Part shown: piece after piece, positions 43,277 to 51,682 of the stretch
Layout: the number at the start of each line of letters is the position of its first letter
How positions within the stretch are numbered: position 1 is the first letter of the stretch
Source: JBBWZH01 sp035544115
GTDB taxonomy: Bacteria > Actinomycetota > Actinomycetes > Mycobacteriales > CADCTP01
Length of the DNA stretch: 64,000 nucleotides
Assembly: GCA_963714145.1 (NCBI GenBank)
Contig: OY970235.1
Location: 868,001-932,000, forward strand
Reading direction: 5' to 3'
Translations under genes and position numbers: made by a program
The notes under the pieces: generated by a model
What the model was told of the DNA's origin: nothing
What the model saw: only the letters and a program-made list of their open reading frames with translations
Database searches by the model: none

Positions 43277-44008
43277 ATGAGCCTGACCTATCTCCGGTTG
43301 GAGATCCTGCGCGCCTTCCGGGTGCCGCGGTTCTACATCTTCACCGTCGCCATGCCGCTGATGCTCTACCTGCTGCTCGGCTCCGCGTACGGCACCGACG
43401 CGGTGGACGGCGCGCCGGTGGCCGCCTGGTTCATGGTGAGCATGTCGGTGTTCGGCGCGATGGGCGGCTCCACCACGGTCGGCGGCCGGATCGCGGTCGA
43501 GCGGGAGGTCGGCTGGACCCGGCAGCTGCGGCTGACCCCGCTCAGCGGCCGGGCCTACCTGGCCGGCAAGGCCGCGACCGCGTTCCTGGTGTCGATCCCG
43601 TCGCTGCTGCTGCTCTACGCGGCGGGCCGGGTGCTGAAGGGGGTCCACCTGCCACTGTCCACCTGGGCCGCGGTGTTCGGCTGGACGCTGCTCGGCGTGG
43701 TGCCGTTCGTCGCGCTCGGCATCCTGCTCGGCCACCTGGTCAAGGGCGAGACGCTGGGCCCGCTGTCCGGCGCCCTGTTCACCTTCCTCGCACTGCTCGG
43801 CGGGATCTGGTTCCCGGTGGACCAGATGCCCACCTGGCTGGCCGACGTCGCCAAGGCCACCCCGTCCTACTGGCTGGCCGAGGCCGGCCGGGAGCCGCTG
43901 ACCGGGCACAACATCGGGCTGCACGGGCTGCTGATCCTGGCCGCCTGGACGGTGGGCCTCGGCGCCGCCGCGATCCGCCGGTTCCAGCGGGGCACCCGGC
44001 CGGCATGA
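43277..44008 (+). CDS. ABC-2 type transporter permease
   Basis: A 243-aa six-span permease: TVAMPLMLYLLLGSAYG, VAAWFMVSMSVFGAMGG, AATAFLVSIPSLLLLYAAG, WTLLGVVPFVALGILLGHL, GALFTFLALLGGIWFPVDQMPTWL and LLILAAWTVGLGAAAI. ERE-rich cytoplasmic loops are typical (REVGWTRQLRLTPLSG). ATG 43277 follows GGGGAGCGG. It pairs with the upstream ATPase; the substrate is unknown. Confidence 0.88.
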   Translation: MSLTYLRLEILRAFRVPRFYIFTVAMPLMLYLLLGSAYGTDAVDGAPVAAWFMVSMSVFGAMGGSTTVGGRIAVEREVGWTRQLRLTPLSGRAYLAGKAATAFLVSIPSLLLLYAAGRVLKGVHLPLSTWAAVFGWTLLGVVPFVALGILLGHLVKGETLGPLSGALFTFLALLGGIWFPVDQMPTWLADVAKATPSYWLAEAGREPLTGHNIGLHGLLILAAWTVGLGAAAIRRFQRGTRPA

Positions 44009-44088
44009 CCGGCCGCGGCTGGTGGCGGACGCCGGCCGGTGCGCCGGCGTCCGCCCAGGCCACCGCCCCGCGTGAGATCGTCGGCGGC

Positions 44089-45501
44089 ATGACCGAGGAG
44101 CCGCGGCCGGCCGGACCGGGAGACCCGGGCGCCGCCGCCGGCCCGGTAGCGACGGCCGGCCCGGCCGGGGCGGCACCGCCGGTCGGGCCGGCCGGCGACG
44201 GTGGGCCGGGCGACGGTGGGCCGGGCGGCGGTGGGCCGGGCGACGGCCGGCCGGGCGGCGGTGGGCCGGCCGGCGGCGGGCCGGGCACTGCGGGCGGGAC
44301 CGGCCGGCCGGGCCGGCTGGCGGCCTGGTGGAGTGGCGCCCGGTCCTGGCCGTTCCCCTGGCCGGACCTGCCGCTGGGGTCAGCCCCCGGCCCCAGCCCG
44401 CAGTGGCGGGCCCGGCGCTGGAGCTACTTCGCCGGCCCGTGGCTGCTCTACCTCGGCCACCCGCTGATCGACATCTGGCGGGACGGCTCGCCGCTGACCC
44501 GGATCTCGGCCACCGTGCTGATCGCCGCGTTCGCCTGGCAGTACCTGTTCCAGGTGCCGCGGGCACTGAGCAGCAGGTCCACCCGGGTCCGGTACGCGCT
44601 GCTGGCCCGGATGCTGCTCACCTGCGCGCTGCTCACGCTCCCGCTCGGGTACGGCGGCCTGGGCGCGCTGATCTACATCGCCTCGGCCGGGATCGTGCTG
44701 CTGCCGCCCAGCCAGTCGATCCTGTTCGCGGTCGCGCTGGCGACGACCAGCGTGCTGCTGCCGGCCGCGGTCCCGGGCTGGCACGTCCGCGCGCAGTGGG
44801 GCCAGGGCGGGTCGGTGCTGGCCGCCGCGTTCATCGGGTTCGGGTTCATCACGCTGATCCGCAGCAACTCCGCGCTGCGGGCGGCCCGGGAGGAGGTCGC
44901 CCGGCTGGCCGCCGAGCAGGAGCGGCTGCGGATCGCCCGGGACATGCACGACCTGCTCGGCCACACGCTGACCACGGTCACGGTCAAGGCCCAGTTGGCC
45001 CGCCGGCTGGTCCACCGCGACCCGGGCCGGGCCGAGCGCGAGCTGGCCGACGTGGAGCGGCTGGCCCGGCAGAGCCTCGCCGACGTGCGCGCCGTGGTCG
45101 CCGGCTACCGCGAGGTCAGCCTCGCCGTCGAGCTGGCCACCGCGAAAGAGGTGCTGGCCGCCGCCGGGATGTCGGCCGAGGTGCCGGTCGCCGTCGACGC
45201 GGTGCCGGCGGAGCTGCGCGAGCTGTTCGGCTGGGCGGTCCGGGAGGGCGTGACCAACGCGGTCCGGCACAGCCGGGCCCGCCGGGTCCGGATCACCGTG
45301 GACGAGCACGCCGTCGAGGTGCTGGACGACGGCGCCGGCGCGGTCGAGGCGGTGCCGTCCGGCCGTCCCGGCAGCGGCCTGGCCGGGCTGGCCGAGCGGG
45401 CGGCCCGGCTCGGCGGCCGGGTCGAGACCGGTCCGGTCGACGGCCACGGCTACCGGCTGCGCGTCGAGGTACCACCCCGCCCGCTCGCCGAGCCGGCCTG
45501 A
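44089..45501 (+). CDS. DesK-like sensor histidine kinase
   Basis: A 470-aa HisKA_3-type kinase. The N-terminus is a Gly/Pro repeat tail, followed by about five membrane spans from TRISATVLIAAFAWQYLF to GSVLAAAFIGFGFITLI with only short outside loops, so it probably senses the membrane. The phospho-His is H287 in IARDMHDLLGHTLTTVTVKAQLARRL. The ATPase has AVREGVTNAVRHSRARRVRI (N box) and LDDGAGAV, GSGLAGLAERAARLGG. ATG 44089 has GATCGT 7 nt upstream; ATG 44005 overlaps the permease stop and is an equally possible start (498 aa). Confidence 0.88.
   Translation: MTEEPRPAGPGDPGAAAGPVATAGPAGAAPPVGPAGDGGPGDGGPGGGGPGDGRPGGGGPAGGGPGTAGGTGRPGRLAAWWSGARSWPFPWPDLPLGSAPGPSPQWRARRWSYFAGPWLLYLGHPLIDIWRDGSPLTRISATVLIAAFAWQYLFQVPRALSSRSTRVRYALLARMLLTCALLTLPLGYGGLGALIYIASAGIVLLPPSQSILFAVALATTSVLLPAAVPGWHVRAQWGQGGSVLAAAFIGFGFITLIRSNSALRAAREEVARLAAEQERLRIARDMHDLLGHTLTTVTVKAQLARRLVHRDPGRAERELADVERLARQSLADVRAVVAGYREVSLAVELATAKEVLAAAGMSAEVPVAVDAVPAELRELFGWAVREGVTNAVRHSRARRVRITVDEHAVEVLDDGAGAVEAVPSGRPGSGLAGLAERAARLGGRVETGPVDGHGYRLRVEVPPRPLAEPA
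44191..44285 (+). repeat. 15-bp tandem repeats encoding GDGGP/GGGGP in the kinase N-terminus
   Basis: About six copies of GGGCCGGGCGACGGT variants encode repeated Gly-Asp/Gly-Gly-Gly-Pro. The copy number is likely variable by slippage and remains in frame because the unit is 15 bp. Confidence 0.7.
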
Positions 45502-45573
45502 CGCCCCGGGTCACACTCCGCCCCGGGGCGGCGGTGACCCGGTGCGGGGCGCCGCGGGGCGGGGTGGTTCGGT

Positions 45574-46197
45574 GTGGCGGTGCGGGACGGACCGATCCGG
45601 GTGCTGCTGGCCGACGACCAGCACCTGGTCCGCGGTGCGCTGGCCGCGCTGCTCTCGCTGGAGGACGACATCGACGTGGTGGCCCAGGTCGGGCGCGGTG
45701 ACGAGATCGTCGCGGCGGCCCGGTCCGTGCACCCGGACGTCGCCCTGCTGGACGTGGAGATGCCCGGCCTGGACGGCATCGCGGCGGCGTCGGCGCTGCG
45801 GTCCGCGGTACCCGGCTGCGGGGTGCTGATCCTGACCACCTTCGGCCGGCCCGGGTACCTGCGCCGCGCGATGGAGGCCGGCGCGCGCGGCTTCCTGGTC
45901 AAGGACGCTCCGGCGGGCGAGCTGGCCACCGCGGTCCGCCGGGTCGCCGCGGGGGAGCGGGTGGTCGACCCGGCCCTGGCCGCGGCCACCCTGGCCGGCG
46001 GTGCCAGCCCGCTCACCGGCCGCGAGCGCGACGTCCTGGTCGCCGCCCGGGACGGGGCCACCATCGCCGACATCGCCGCCCGGCTGGTCCTCTCCGAGGG
46101 CACCGTCCGCAACTACCTGTCCGCGGCGATCAGCAAGACCGGCACCCGCAACCGGGTCGAGGCACTCCGCACGGCGGAATCCAACGGCTGGCTCTGA
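45574..46197 (+). CDS. NarL/DesR-like response regulator
   Basis: A 207-aa regulator and partner of the upstream kinase. The receiver shows LLADDQHLVRGALAALL, phospho-acceptor D60 in VALLDVEMPGLDG, and FLVKDAPAGELA. The HTH reads LTGRERDVLVAARDGATIADIAARLVLSEGTVRNYLSAAI. It likely controls the adjacent ABC exporter in response to membrane state. The start GTG 45574 is 72 nt after the kinase stop. Confidence 0.9.
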   Translation: MAVRDGPIRVLLADDQHLVRGALAALLSLEDDIDVVAQVGRGDEIVAAARSVHPDVALLDVEMPGLDGIAAASALRSAVPGCGVLILTTFGRPGYLRRAMEAGARGFLVKDAPAGELATAVRRVAAGERVVDPALAAATLAGGASPLTGRERDVLVAARDGATIADIAARLVLSEGTVRNYLSAAISKTGTRNRVEALRTAESNGWL

Positions 46198-46387
46198 CCT
46201 CGGCGCGGCCCTGGCCCGCTGGCCTGGACTGCTGCCCTGGTCGGCGGCCCGCTGGCTGCGTCCGCGGGTCGTGCTCCGGATCGACTGGCCGCCGCTGGCC
46301 CGCTGGCCGGCGGCCCGCGGTGGCCGTAGCGCTGGAGTAAGCCGTCCGGCAGTAGCCTGGCAGGCCCATCCGGCCCAGTGGAAGAAA

Positions 46388-46410
46388 CTGTCAGCCCATC
46401 GGCTTATGGT
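46388..46410 (+). promoter_or_regulatory. RecA-independent (PafBC-type) damage promoter of uvrB
   Basis: CTGTCAGCC (46388-46396), exactly 8 nt, then TATGGT (46405-46410) fits the mycobacterial RecA-NDp consensus TTGTCRGTG-N8-TANNNT. The uvrB ATG follows 7 nt later, so the transcript is leaderless. The same arrangement is found before uvrA. The preceding 190 bp (from 46198) holds only repeats of GGCCCGCTGGC. Confidence 0.7.
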
Positions 46411-46417
46411 CGCTGCC

Positions 46418-48542
46418 ATGCGAGCAGTCACCGACATCGTCCCCACCGTGGGCCGGTTCGAGGTCGTCAGCGAGTTCACGCCGTCCGGTGACCAGCCGGC
46501 GGCGATCGACGAGCTGGAACGCCGGGTCCGGGCCGGGGAGAAGAACGTCGTGCTGCTCGGCGCGACCGGCACCGGCAAGTCCGCGACGACGGCCTGGCTG
46601 GTCGAGCGGCTGCAGCGGCCGACGCTGGTGATGGCGCCGAACAAGACGCTGGCCGCCCAGCTCGCGAACGAGTTCCGCGAGCTGCTGCCGAACAACGCGG
46701 TCGAGTACTTCGTCTCGTACTACGACTACTACCAGCCCGAGGCGTACATCCCGCAGACCGACACCTACATCGAGAAAGACTCCTCGGTCAACGACGAGGT
46801 CGAGCGGCTGCGGCACTCGGCGACGATGTCGCTGCTGACCCGGCGGGACGTGATCGTGGTCGCCACCGTGTCCTGCATCTACGGCCTGGGCACCCCGCAG
46901 GAGTACGTCGACCGGTGCGTCCGGCTGACGGTCGGGCAGGAGCTCGAGCGCGACCTGATCCTGCGCAAGCTCGTGCAGGAGCAGTACACCCGCAACGACC
47001 TGTCGTTCACCCGGGGCACGTTCCGGGTCCGCGGCGACACGATCGAGATCATCCCGGCGTACGAGGAGCTGGCGATCCGGGTGGAGATGTTCGGCGACGA
47101 GGTCGAGCGGCTCTACTACCTGCACCCGCTGACCGGCGAGGTGATCCGGGACGCTCAGGAGGTCTTCGTCTTCCCGGCCTCGCACTACGTCGCCGGCCCG
47201 GAGCGGATGGAGCGGGCGATCGGCGGCATCGAGGCGGAGCTGGAGCGAGCGGCTGGCCGAGCTCGACAAGCAGGGCAAGCTGCTGGAGGCGCAGCGGCTG
47301 CGGATGCGGACCACCTACGACATCGAGATGATGCGCCAGGTCGGCTTCTGCTCCGGCATCGAGAACTACTCCCGGCACATCGACGGCCGCTCCGCCGGCT
47401 CCGCGCCGAACTGCCTGCTCGACTACTTCCCGGAAGACTTCCTGATGGTCATCGACGAGTCGCACAACACGGTGCCGCAGATCGGCGGCATGTACGAGGG
47501 CGACATGTCGCGCAAGCGGATGCTGGTCGAGCACGGCTTCCGGCTGCCGTCCGCGATGGACAACCGCCCGCTGCGCTGGGAGGAGTTCGTCGACCGGATC
47601 GGGCAGACCGTCTACCTCTCGGCCACCCCCGGCCCGTACGAGCTGGGCCGCACCGGCGGCGAGTACGTCGAGCAGGTGATCCGGCCGACCGGCCTGGTCG
47701 ACCCGGAGGTCGTGGTCAAGCCGACCAAGGGCCAGATCGACGACCTGGTGCACGAGATCCGGGTCCGGGCCGAGCGGGACGAGCGGGTGCTGGTCACCAC
47801 GCTGACCAAGAAGATGGCCGAGGACCTCACCGACTACCTGCTGGAGCTCGGCATCCGGGTGCGCTACCTGCACTCCGAGGTCGACACGCTGCGCCGGGTG
47901 GAGCTGCTCAGCGAGCTGCGCAAGGGCGAGTACGACGTGCTGGTCGGCATCAACCTGCTGCGGGAAGGGCTCGACCTGCCCGAGGTGTCCCTGGTCTCGA
48001 TCCTGGACGCGGACAAGGAGGGCTTCCTCCGCTCCGGCACCTCGCTGATCCAGACCATCGGCCGGGCCGCCCGGAACGTCTCCGGCCAGGTGCACATGTA
48101 CGCCGACAAGATCACCCCGTCGATGGCCAAGGCGATCGAGGAGACCAGCCGGCGGCGGGCCAAGCAGATCGCGTACAACACCGAGCGCGGGGTCGACCCG
48201 CAGCCGCTGCGCAAGAAGATCGTGGACATCCTGGAGGGCATCTACCGGGAGGCGGAGGACACCGAGTCCGGCAGCGGCCGGCTGCTCGGCGGGTCCGGCC
48301 GGCAGCAGTCCCGGGGCAAGGCGCCGGTGCCGGGCCTGTCGTCCCGGGCCACCGCCGGGCACGGCCCGCGTGATCTGGCCGGGATGCCGCGGGCCGAGCT
48401 GGCCGACCTGATCCAGCAGCTCAACGACCAGATGCTGCAGGCCGCCCGGGAGCTCCAGTTCGAGCTCGCGGCCCGGCTCCGGGACGAGATCTCCGAACTG
48501 AAGAAGGAACTCCGCGGCATGGACGCCGCCGGCGTCGGCTGA
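46418..48542 (+). pseudogene. uvrB: excinuclease ABC subunit UvrB, frame broken by a one-base insertion
   Basis: UvrB opens DNA at lesions handed over by UvrA and recruits UvrC. The start ATG is leaderless. Frame one runs from MRAVTDIVPTVGRF through Walker A LLGATGTGKS, the beta-hairpin YYDYYQPEAYIPQTDTYIEKD and domain 2 to IEAELE at 47245. From 47247 the reading continues one base later as ERLAELDKQGKLLEAQRLRM, then VIDESH, the helicase motifs (SLVSILDADKEGFLRS, QTIGRAARN) and the C-terminal UVR domain. Removing one C at 47246 gives a normal UvrB of 707 aa. Everything else is intact, so a sequencing or assembly error is most likely; a recent mutation or frameshifting is possible. Confidence 0.9.
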
Positions 48543-48595
48543 CGCCGGCGGCCCGGCCCGCCGGCGGTCGCCCCGCCCGCCGGCCGTCTCGTCTC

Positions 48596-48725
48596 TGCCC
48601 GCCGGTCGTCCCCGGCCCGGTCGTCCCCGGCCCGGTCGTCCCCGGCCCGGCTGTCTCGGCCCGCCGGTCGTCCCCGGCCCGGTCGTCCCGGCTGGGCTGT
48701 CCCGGCCCGGCGGCCGTCCCGGCCG
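48596..48725. repeat. 15-bp tandem repeats after uvrB
   Basis: CCCGGTCGTCCCCGG and variants (GGCTGTCTCGGCC, GGTCGTCCCGG) occur about eight times. They fill the convergent gap between uvrB and the monooxygenase-like gene. No gene is supported. Confidence 0.65.
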
Positions 48726-48738
48726 GCGGCGGGGGAGA

Positions 48739-49029
48739 TCAGTCGATGTCGGTGTAGTGCTCGACGTGCGGTGGGCCGGCGAAGTACGGGCCGATCGCGG
48801 CGCGCCAGCGGGTGAACCGCTCGGTGGCCCGGAAGTTCTGCTCGTGCGCCTCGACACTGTCCCACTCGACCAGCAGCACGAACCGGGACGGCGACTCGAC
48901 CCCCCGGGTCATCCGCACCGAACGGCAGCCCGGCACACCCACCACCTCAGCCCTGGCCTGCCGGTAGGCCGTAGCGAACGCGTTCTCGTTGCCGGGTTTG
49001 ACCTCGATCGTCGCGACTTCAAGCACCAT
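48739..49029 (-). CDS. antibiotic biosynthesis monooxygenase (ABM) domain protein
   Basis: A 96-aa dimeric ferredoxin-like fold protein. The ABM pattern is MVLEVATIEVKPGNENAFATAYRQA, VVGVPGCRSVRMTRGVESPSRFVLLVEWDSVEAHEQNFRATERFTRWRAAIGPYFAGPP. Such proteins are small cofactor-free oxygenases, heme-degrading enzymes or quinol oxidases; no heme ligands are obvious. ATG 49029 begins the fold. Its promoter region is divergent from the terC riboswitch. Confidence 0.85.
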   Translation of the reverse strand: MVLEVATIEVKPGNENAFATAYRQARAEVVGVPGCRSVRMTRGVESPSRFVLLVEWDSVEAHEQNFRATERFTRWRAAIGPYFAGPPHVEHYTDID

Positions 49030-49055
49030 GGTTTGGCAGCCTGCCAGCCGCCCGA

Positions 49056-49085
49056 TTGGGCAACCACCCCGATCCCTGGGAGAAT
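49056..49085 (+). promoter_or_regulatory. promoter of the terC riboswitch transcript
   Basis: TTGGGC (49056-49061) and GAGAAT (49080-49085) are separated by 18 nt. A start near 49090-49092 would place the riboswitch P1 strand at or very near the 5' end of the RNA. Confidence 0.45.
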
Positions 49086-49086
49086 G

Positions 49087-49243
49087 AACGGAGGAGGGGA
49101 GTATCCCCACGCGACGGTGCCGTCATCACGGCGCGGGTCCAGCCGATTGGCCGGGCCGGCCCGGCGCCGCCGGTCAGGTCGGCACCTCGGTGCGGTCCGG
49201 GCGGGAGAGACCTCCGGTGGCACTGCTGTGCGCTTACCGGAGG
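49087..49243 (+). promoter_or_regulatory. yybP-ykoY (Mn2+) riboswitch with ribosome-binding-site masking
   Basis: The aptamer is recognised by the conserved GGGGAGUA loop at 49096-49103, CCGUCAUCACGG at 49130-49141 and the closing GGGAGAGACC at 49203-49212. P1 is GGAGG (49090-49094) with CCTCC (49211-49215). The same 3' strand, CCTCCGGT (49211-49218), is perfectly complementary to ACCGGAGG (49236-49243), which is the terC Shine-Dalgarno sequence. Metal binding would hold P1 together and free the ribosome site; without metal the site is masked. The class is known to sense Mn2+ and to control TerC-type exporters; the switch mechanism here is my inference. Confidence 0.75.
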
Positions 49244-49250
49244 TGATGTC

Positions 49251-50321
49251 GTGGACGTGCCCACCTGGGTGTGGCTAGCCACCATCGTGGGCATCCTGCT
49301 CGTGCTCGCATTCGACCTGTTCGTGGTCGATCTGCACCCGCACCTGATCACGGTGCGGGAGGCCGGCAAGTGGGTCGTCATCTACGTCGCCGCCGCCGCG
49401 GTGTTCGGCTTCGGGTTGTTCCTGCTGGTCGGTGGCCGGTACGCGGGGGAGTTCTTCGCCGGCTACATCACCGAGTACAGCCTGAGCGTGGACAACCTGT
49501 TCATCTTCGTGATCATCATGTCCACCTTCGCGGTGCCGGCGATCCACCAGCACAAGGTGCTGCTGTTCGGCATCCTCTGCGCGCTGGTGCTGCGCGGCGC
49601 GTTCATCGCGGCCGGCGCCGCGGTGATCACCCGGTTCCAGTGGGTCTTCTACCTGTTCGGCGCGTTCCTCCTCTACACCGCCTGGAACCTGGCGTTCCCC
49701 CGGTCGGACGAGGGCGACGAGTACCGCGAGAACAAGGCGATCCAGCTGGCCCGGCGGCTGCTCCCGGTCACCGACGAGTACCACGGTGCCCGGACGGTGG
49801 TCCGGGTCAACGGCCGCCGGTACGTGACGCCACTGCTGGTGGTCATGATCGCGATCGGCACCACCGACCTGCTGTTCGCGCTCGACTCGATCCCGGCGAT
49901 CTTCGGCCTGACCAAGGAGCCGTACCTGGTCTTCACCGCGAACGCGTTCGCGCTGATGGGCCTGCGGCAGCTGTTCTTCCTGCTCGGCGGGCTGCTGAAC
50001 CGGCTGATCTACCTGGACAAGGGCCTCTCGCTGATCCTCGGCTTCATCGGGGTGAAGCTGGTCTTCGAGGCGATGGAGTCCAGCGGGCTGCACTGGGCGC
50101 CGCACATCGGCGTGGTGCAGTCGCTCGCGGTGATCATCAGCGTGCTCACCATCACCACGGTGGCGAGCCTGCTGAAGGTCCGGGCCGACCCGTCCGCGGC
50201 CAGGTCCAGCCCGATGCTGCGCGGGTCCGTCCCGGCCAACCGGAGCGGGGCCGCGGCCGACCAGGGCGCCGCCGACTCGGGCGGCGGCGGCCCCACCGGC
50301 ACCGGCCAGGACGCCGCCTGA
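49251..50321 (+). CDS. TerC-family integral membrane protein (probable Mn2+ exporter)
   Basis: A 356-aa membrane protein with about nine spans. TerC hallmarks are the metal-site motifs YITEYSLSVDNLFIFVIIM and IAIGTTDLLFALDSIPAIFGLT, plus FTANAFALMGLRQLFFLLGGLL. GTG 49251 follows a full GGAGGTGAT ribosome site 7 nt upstream, which is the site masked by the riboswitch. TerC/Alx-type proteins export Mn2+, some to load secreted enzymes. The last 45 residues are a hydrophilic Ala/Gly tail. The uvrB-terC proximity recurs in actinobacteria. Confidence 0.93.
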   Translation: MDVPTWVWLATIVGILLVLAFDLFVVDLHPHLITVREAGKWVVIYVAAAAVFGFGLFLLVGGRYAGEFFAGYITEYSLSVDNLFIFVIIMSTFAVPAIHQHKVLLFGILCALVLRGAFIAAGAAVITRFQWVFYLFGAFLLYTAWNLAFPRSDEGDEYRENKAIQLARRLLPVTDEYHGARTVVRVNGRRYVTPLLVVMIAIGTTDLLFALDSIPAIFGLTKEPYLVFTANAFALMGLRQLFFLLGGLLNRLIYLDKGLSLILGFIGVKLVFEAMESSGLHWAPHIGVVQSLAVIISVLTITTVASLLKVRADPSAARSSPMLRGSVPANRSGAAADQGAADSGGGGPTGTGQDAA

Positions 50322-50372
50322 CGGTGCGCGCCGCCAGACGCCGGGTGGCCGCTGCGGGTGGCCGCGGCGCCG

Positions 50373-51617
50373 TCAGCCGGTGCTGGCGTCGCTGGTGACC
50401 GTGGCTGTCGGGTCGCTGACGACCTCGCGGCCGTTCTGGTAGACGGCCCGGATGCGGCTGCGCAGCGTGTCCACCTCCAGCGCGTCACCGGCCACGATGA
50501 CCAGGTCGGCGATCCGGCCGGGCTGCAGCGTGCCCAGGTCGCCGGCCACCCCGAGCAGTTCGGCGGCGGACAGCGTGGTCGCGTGCAGCGCCTGCGCCGG
50601 CGTCATCCCGCATTCGACCATCAGCCGGATCTCGTCCAGGTTGTTGCCGTGCGGGCCCACCCCGCTGTCGGTGCCCATGGCGACCCGGACGCCGGCCGCG
50701 ATCGCCCGCCGCACCGAGTCGGTGTGCACCTCCAGCACCATCCTCGCCTTGGCCAGCACCGTGTCCGGGAACTGCACGCCGCCGGCCGCCGAGGCCAGCA
50801 CCGCCCGCGGCGCGACCAGCGTCGGCACCAGCCAGGTGCCCCGGTCGAGCATCAGCTCGATCGCCTCGTCGTCCAGGTAGATGCCGTGCTCGATGGAGCG
50901 CACCCCGTTGCGGACGGCGGTCTTGATTCCCTCGGCGGCCTGCGCGTGCGCCATCACGAAGATCCCGGCGGCGGCCGCCTCGGCCACCATCACCGCGACC
51001 TCGTCGTCCCGGAAGTGCCCGTGCCGCGGGTCGTCCCGGGGCGAGAGCACCCCGCCGCTGGTGGCGACCTTGATCACATTCGCGCCGTTGCGGATCAGCT
51101 CGCGGACGATCCGGCGCACCTCCTCCGGCCCGTCCACCACCGTCGGCGGGCGGCCCGGGTGCGGTACCAGCAGCGGGATGTGACAGCCGGACGGCAGCCA
51201 GCTGTCGCCGTGCCCGCCGGTCTGGCTGAGCATGCTGATCGCGATCTGGGTCCGCGGCCCGGGCACCAGCCCGTGCCGGACCGCCTCCTGCACGCCCAGG
51301 TCGGCGCCGCCGGCGTCGCGCACCGAGGTGATGCCGGCGGCCAGGGTGGCCCGCAGGTTCCCGATCGCCTCGTAGAACTGGTACGAGAACGGGGTCTGCG
51401 CGATCCGCAGCGGGTTGACCCCGCTGACCATCAGGTGCACGTGGCAGTCGAAGAGGCCCGGCAGCAGCGTCATGCCGGCGCAGTCGACCACCTCGTCGCC
51501 GTCCAGCCCGGTGCCGACCTCGACGATCCGGTCGCCGTCGATGAGGACGTCCGCCGCGGCCGGGTCGCTGCCGGTGCCGTCGAAGACCAGGCCACCGCTG
51601 AATACCGTTCGGGTCAC
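50373..51617 (-). CDS. metal-dependent amidohydrolase (imidazolonepropionase/prolidase-like)
   Basis: A 414-aa binuclear amidohydrolase. Motifs are LLPGLFDCHVHL, the metal-bridging Lys region GANVIKVATSGG, FVMAHAQAAEGIKTAVRNGVRSIEHGIYL and AMGTDSGVGPHGNNLDEI. This pattern belongs to the Xaa-Pro/Xaa-Arg dipeptidase-like subgroup, so a peptide or N-acyl amino acid substrate is likely. GTG 51617 is preceded by TAGGGT and 6 nt, a clean leaderless start. It is divergent from a prolyl-oligopeptidase-type gene, which suggests shared peptide catabolism. Confidence 0.88.
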   Translation of the reverse strand: MTRTVFSGGLVFDGTGSDPAAADVLIDGDRIVEVGTGLDGDEVVDCAGMTLLPGLFDCHVHLMVSGVNPLRIAQTPFSYQFYEAIGNLRATLAAGITSVRDAGGADLGVQEAVRHGLVPGPRTQIAISMLSQTGGHGDSWLPSGCHIPLLVPHPGRPPTVVDGPEEVRRIVRELIRNGANVIKVATSGGVLSPRDDPRHGHFRDDEVAVMVAEAAAAGIFVMAHAQAAEGIKTAVRNGVRSIEHGIYLDDEAIELMLDRGTWLVPTLVAPRAVLASAAGGVQFPDTVLAKARMVLEVHTDSVRRAIAAGVRVAMGTDSGVGPHGNNLDEIRLMVECGMTPAQALHATTLSAAELLGVAGDLGTLQPGRIADLVIVAGDALEVDTLRSRIRAVYQNGREVVSDPTATVTSDASTG

Positions 51618-51682
51618 CGAAGCACCCTAACGGGCCGGCACCGCGGGGACCGATCTTCGGGCCCATGTCTTACTGTCGGGTC
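51618..51682. promoter_or_regulatory. back-to-back leaderless promoters
   Basis: Minus strand: TAGGGT (51629-51624) plus 6 nt to GTG 51617. Plus strand: TACTGT (51671-51676) plus 6 nt to ATG 51683. Both divergent genes start within 65 bp and neither has a Shine-Dalgarno sequence, so the -35 regions must share about 40 bp. Confidence 0.6.

Noticed and set aside
48596..48725. CRISPR-like appearance of regularly spaced repeats after uvrB
   Set aside because: Units are contiguous 15-bp tandem repeats without unique spacers, and no cas gene is present. The repeats at 32064-32170 and 60664-60832 fail for the same reason.
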